Under the pieces are notes generated by a model, which worked only from the letters and a program-made list of their open reading frames with translations, was not told the origin of the DNA and searched no databases. The translations under genes were made by a program, and so were the position numbers. Source: Blasia pusilla (Eukaryota > Marchantiophyta > Marchantiopsida > Blasiales). Taken from it: DNA of 64,000 nucleotides. Positions 37,301 to 43,300 of this stretch are shown here, piece by piece. The DNA is taken from positions 27,962,001 through 28,026,000 of the forward strand of contig CM114271.1 in assembly GCA_050084515.1 (NCBI GenBank), given 5' to 3'. Within the stretch, counting starts at the first letter, position 1, and the number at the start of each line of letters is the position of its first letter.

Positions 37301-40300
37301 TTATCTCCAACCAGATTTTACGTAAGGAGAAAGCCTGATGTAGAAAGATCAGAAGTACCATTAGAGAGTACCGATAGTTATCTTACAGGCACAGAGCAAC
37401 AACCTCCAGTTCGAAAATCAACAAGGACATCCAAAATTCCAATTCGACTTGGGAAAAGTCTTGGAAAAGGTGAGACTGACCAGCAAGAAGAAAGATTCAC
37501 AGAGGAATCGCATCTGGCTGAAGTGTGTTACCAAGCCCTTGATAATGCAGGTTGTACATCAGGAATGTTAGAGGCTGATGAACCGCTAAGTCTTGAAGAA
37601 GCTCTCACTAGAGATGATGCCATCCAGTGGGAGCAAGCGGTACATGAAGAGATGGGATCTCTCCAAAGCAATCAGACTTTTGAGGTGGTGAATTTGCCCC
37701 CCATGAGGAAGGCAATCGGTTGCAAGTGGGTCTTCAAAGTGAAAAGAGGACCTAAGAATGAGGTGGTCAAGTATAAAGCTCGACTAGTTGCTAAAGGCTA
37801 CAGTCAGATTGAAGGACTTGACTATGCAGAAACTTTTGCTCCTGTAGCAAAATTTACTTCCATAAGAAGCTTGCTAGCATTAGCGGCAAAGCATAATTGG
37901 GAGATACATCAAATGGATGCAAAAACCGCCTTCCTCCATGGAGAATTGCATGAGGAGATTTACATTCAACAACCAGAAGGTTTCAAGATGGAGACAAGGT
38001 ATGGTTGCTGAAGAAAGCCTTATATGGACTCAAGCAAGCATCAAGACTCTGGTATGAGAAAATTGACGGTTATTTTCAGAAGTTGGGTTTTCACAAGAAT
38101 AGGGCAGATCCTAGTGTTTATCACATGTTGAATATTGTGGTTCACATAGCACTGTATGTAGATGATTTGTTACTCCTCTGTGAAGACCTGAAAACTATGC
38201 ACAGGCTGAAGCGTGGACTGAGTGAAGCTTTTGAAATGGTTGATCTAGGAGAAGTAAATTATTTACTCGGAATACAAATCACTAGAAATAGAGATGTTGG
38301 TTGGATCAAGATGAGCCAAACCAAATATGTGAAGAATGTCATCAATCGTTTTTCTATGGGTGATTGTAATCCAGTAGGGACACCCATGGAGGTAGGAATC
38401 AAGCTTACCAAGGAAATGTGTCCTCAAACTGAATTGGAGATGAATGAGATGGCTAACATACCATATCAGAATGCAGTGGGCTGCATTATGTATGCAATGG
38501 TTGCCACAAGGCCAGACCTTGCATACACAGTGGGAGTTTTGAGCAGGTTCATGCACAACCCTGGCTTGCAACATTGGCAAGCTGTCAAGCGTGTGATGAG
38601 ATACCTGAAAGGCACTCACGACTTTTGCCTCACATATATCAAAGAGGCAGAAGTAGATCTAATTGGTTACAGTGATGCTGATTGGGCAGGAGATCTAGAC
38701 AATAGACAATCTACTTCTGCATATTGCTACTTGCTGTGTGGAGGAGCTATTAGTTGGAGCAGCAAGAGACAATCCACCGTAGCACTTTCCACATGTGAAG
38801 CAGAATACATGGCCCTAACACATGCTGCCAAGGAGGCAATATGGCTTAGACGCCTCCTTGATGGTTTTGGATGCCATCAAGCAAGACCTACAAAAGTGTA
38901 TGCTGATAATCGGGGCAGTATTGATCTAACCAAGAATCCGATACACCATGCGAGGACAAAGCACATTGATATACAACATCACTTTATACGGGAAAAGGTT
39001 GGAGTGGAATTTGAATTAGAACACTGTGCAACAGAGGACATGGCAGCTGACGTGTTCACAAAATCTCTCACCAAGGTTAAACACCTAAGGTGCATGGAGT
39101 TAATTGGAATACACCTGAACTCACATTGAGTGGGAGTGTTGAAATTGCAACTGTAAGATCAGGAGCGAAAAAATCTGTTTTTTACTATGAAAAGTTACTT
39201 TTTTATCTATAGGTAAAATTCTATTTTTAGGTTTATTAACTAGACCTTTAGGATTTCGCAATAGCCGATTTAGTCTTAGTTAAAAACCTTTAGGGTTTCA
39301 TAATAGCCTCCTTTAGCCTTAGTTAAAGACTTTTAGGGTTTAAGATAGCCAGGGGCTATCCTATAAGAGCAAGAGGCATACCAGAGCACTCTTATTCTCT
39401 TCTCTACTTTCCTGGACCTGCGAACTTCATGATTGCTGCCCCTCAGCTTGGGTGGCTGACCTATTGTGATAGAAGGAGTTGATGTTTTGGAGGACCTGCT
39501 GCTGGAGGAGATAGTGTGCTGCTTGAAAAGGCATCAATAGTGTAGAGAGTCTCTTCTTCCTATAGGGAGGAAGTTTATGAGTAGTAGATCAATCAGATCT
39601 CTCTCATGTTTTTGTAAGTACAGAGTTTCCTTTCCTATTTGACGTCTGTGAAGCTATTCCATGTATCTGTAATCTGCTGTAACTTCTTGGAGCTTGGAGA
39701 AACAAATTAGCTCTGTAATCAAAGTCAGTATTTGTTTACTCCTGTTTTTCTTTCAAGATGGAGTTCAGCAATAGCATACCAACTATTCTATATGCAAACT
39801 TATGATGCAAAATTCAAATGAACACTATTCTAAGTTGAGAAATGAAAGCAGCCACACTTGCAATCTTCTACAGTTGTACACACCTTCTTAGAGTCGGTGC
39901 TGAGAGGAGTTGTGACAGTATCAAGACGAAAGGCTTGAGCGAGAAGCCATGTGACATGATTACTGCGCATGACTGGTTGCTCCCCAAGGGTAAAACGTGC
40001 CGCTAGTTTATAAATGAACTCCAGAAAGTCTATGTAACCACTGCGCATGAAGAAGTAAAAAAGGTCTGCAAAACTCAGCCACTCTTGCCATCGACCTGCC
40101 TCAGTCATTGAAACATGAACTGAACCATTGCCTGAAGCACACGATAACAATTGAGTTACATAAAGAACACACTTGGGATAGAAGAATCATCACAGAAACA
40201 CCTACAGAAATCCGAATAAAGTTAACACTCAGGTAGCCTTGTGAGGTCATCGGTCTGTTCAATGTACTGAGTATCTTAGAACGCTCATGAGGCACCAGCA

Positions 40301-43300
40301 TGCTTGCATCACAGCTATAAACAGGAATGTGTGTGCAGGTAATTATGGCTGATGAGCCAAAAACTTGAAACTATTGAATTTTTTCTATATTCCTAATAGG
40401 GCAGCCCAAAGCTGCCCCTCAACAAGGAAGCTTGAAGCCGCCGTTAAACCACACATGAGGTTTTTAGTTTACATTTGGAGAAAAACCTATATATTTTTAA
40501 AAAAACTGATCTCATAAGAGGACAGCATCCTCTTTTGATGGGTCACCGCAAATGGCTGTAACCCAACAAGGTACCTCTCTGGCAACCCCATTTTGGTTTA
40601 ACATAATGTGCCAGAACTGTTAGTTACGGAACTGCCATAGGGCAGCTTTGAGTCACCCTAATATGTATACGGGCATCTTATCTGCTTTACGATATGAGAT
40701 AGTCTGTTTTATACTTTGCCATACCTCCTGATAGTGGCTGCATGAGTTCCAGGATCCGGTCCACGACTGCTTCGCAGGTCATGTCTGATGAGAATTCAGG
40801 AGCTGGTTGAGTTAAAGATACTGGCCCTGGCCTGGGAGCCATTGCTTGCATCTGTGTTTGCTGCCGATACCTTGGTGCAAAAAGTAGAACTCTCCTCCAC
40901 CAATCTGCTGATGGATTGAAGCGTAAAGCATGTCCCAAACATCGCAGTGCCTTCTCCCAATCTAGACTCCCTTTTGGTATAGCATTTGCAACATCCTGAA
41001 GTATAGGAAAAATGGCAGCAGACATGGGTGAAGCCAATAATTCTATGTCAGAACACTCGTACTACCAATTCCGTTGACCACCAAAAATAACAAGGGAGCC
41101 ATGCACAACTTCACTGAAAAATAATTAGAGGAAAGATAGTTGAAAATCTTGCTCGAAGTTCACTCTGATTATACCTCTCCATGAAGAGGTTCTCCAAGGT
41201 TCCCAACATAAGTTAAGGCTGTCATCCTCAGTGTTGCAAAAGTTGGACAGTGAAGGTGATTGTCCAGCATGAGCATATGTAGAGCAATCTTATCACGCCT
41301 CCGATGAACCTCAAGAAATAAGGCAAACAGTACCTCATCTTCAGGAATATGCTCGATCCGCACTTGAGAGCGATCATGCAAAAGTGCATAGAAAGGTACT
41401 CGACACTTGTTTTCATCAATTAATGCCCAAATAAGGTCCACACAGCTGTGTAGCCAAGCCGTGGATTCAATTTTACAATCATCTCTACATGATTTATCAC
41501 TACCACTCGTTGACTTTGAGTCCCACTGATTTATCCATTGGACTACCAATACAAGTATATCAGAACATATTGTAGGCTTCAATTCTGACTCTAGAGCTGC
41601 CATCAAGATCTTGCAGACTAAAGGTCGCAGCCATGTTACCAACTTGGGAGCTGAGACTATTTTACTTGCTGGAACAGAAGTATTCCCTGCAGTTGCAACA
41701 ATTGACTGAAAAAAATTACTTGACGCATCTACTGTAGAATGGGCTGGGGAGGCTAATATATTGGAGATAGGAGCAGGAGACGCTGGGGAAGTCAACGAAG
41801 GTATTGATGAGCTTCCAATCATCATGTGCATGGCTCCACCTGCACCTGTTTGGCCGGTAGCTGATGTTGTTGTACTCTGGGGACCTGACTGCGGTCCTGT
41901 ACTCTCCCAAGAACCCACTGCTCGTAATAAAAGGGGAATGAAAGAGTCCCATCTCACCACTCCCAGTCTGGTTAAAGTCTGCAGTGCAAAAAGAAGAAAT
42001 TCAACCTGAAGGGCATGATAACTGCACTGCACCAGAAGTGCTGCAAGTACAGTTTCAGTTGCTGATCGCAGCTGCTCTTGATCCTGAGTCCCAGCACAAT
42101 CCACAAGAGTAGGTCAATTGAGGCAGTCAAGAGTTCTGAAAAGGATTCAACACACACAACACAGCACCAAGAATGGACCTCGAGGCCGAGAAAACCCCCA
42201 TGACTCCCAAATTTTTTGAAAAAAAACTACAGCACATCTTTATCCTGCATCCCATGATGGTTGAATTTGAAGTGATCATGGAAGTGGCACGGTAAAACAA
42301 GTGGTTCTTTGTGACCTACAGAAAAATGAATCTGCAATTCATGATAGTCCGAGGTGAATTGCTCATCCTTTGGAGGCTGAGGTCTATTTGATGCAGTCAC
42401 TGTCCGGCGAAGCTTTGAGACTCTGGGTACAAGCAGGAAAAGTACTTGTTAGAGTAGTTCGACATGACATCACAGTTGCAAGCCACATATTTAGCTGGTA
42501 AGCAAATATCCAGACATGTCCCTGCTCTCGGAAGAGATTAGTTCCTGACAGTCTGCAAATTTCAGGCTAAACCGACAATACATCCATTATGAAAATTTTC
42601 CTTCATTGCCATTTGAGCATATTTTCCATCTCTGATCCCTATAAAACCATTCACTCTCTGAGTCTCAACATTACTAGGGCTCAACTTCTAAATGACCATC
42701 AATAACAAGTCTTGTTTTTACCAAAAAAAAATTAAGCATCACACTATTTCCCTCGCCTCAAAAACTCACGACCTTTTGTACAGGGCCAGCTTGGACCATC
42801 TAGCACGCACAAAATGTTAACTTGAAGCTAAAAAGAGAGGCACTTTTAACTTGAAGCTAAATAGAGGGGCACTTACTGTTGCTCTCGTGTAATTGCCTCA
42901 CTTTTGCTGTTGGTTGGACGCTGAATTCACAAAGCAAGCACACAATTATTCGTCTATTTACCAAAATCGATGTCATGTCCCACTTGATTTTGAAACGCAG
43001 CTTCACAGACCAGACCCATTAACTAAAGCCACTAGATTTCAGTATTATGTGAAGAACAACCGCTGTAGGATCAACTGCATTCCAGTGCTGCTCAATCGTT
43101 TTGAGTAAGTCCAGTGAACCAGCAGGAGTCAGAACTCAATAAGGCAGCTAGAGGTTGACACATGTACACTCCAGAGAATGAAGTGATGACTTCAATTGTT
43201 CTTGGAGACCAAAGGAAGAGTTAAAGCACTAAAACGGCACCAATAACGAGGAACAATGAATAGAGAGGTTCACGCAAGTTGAGGAAGTGGGGTTTAGGAT

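Larger units (their letters stand above)
34454..39755 (+). mobile_element. Ty1/copia element B, full length, antisense in MED23 intron 5
   Basis: 5.3-kb plus-strand copy of the A family, with target duplication AGATG (34449-34453, 39756-39760) and LTRs of 621 and 619 bp. Nearly identical to A, including two frameshifts, with additional damage in the pre-integrase region. Opposite in orientation to MED23 and to A. Confidence 0.92.
33392..39883 (-). other. MED23: MED23 intron 5, about 6.5 kb
   Basis: Contains D3 and element B. The remaining intron sequence is about 0.4 kb and shows no other feature. Confidence 0.8.
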
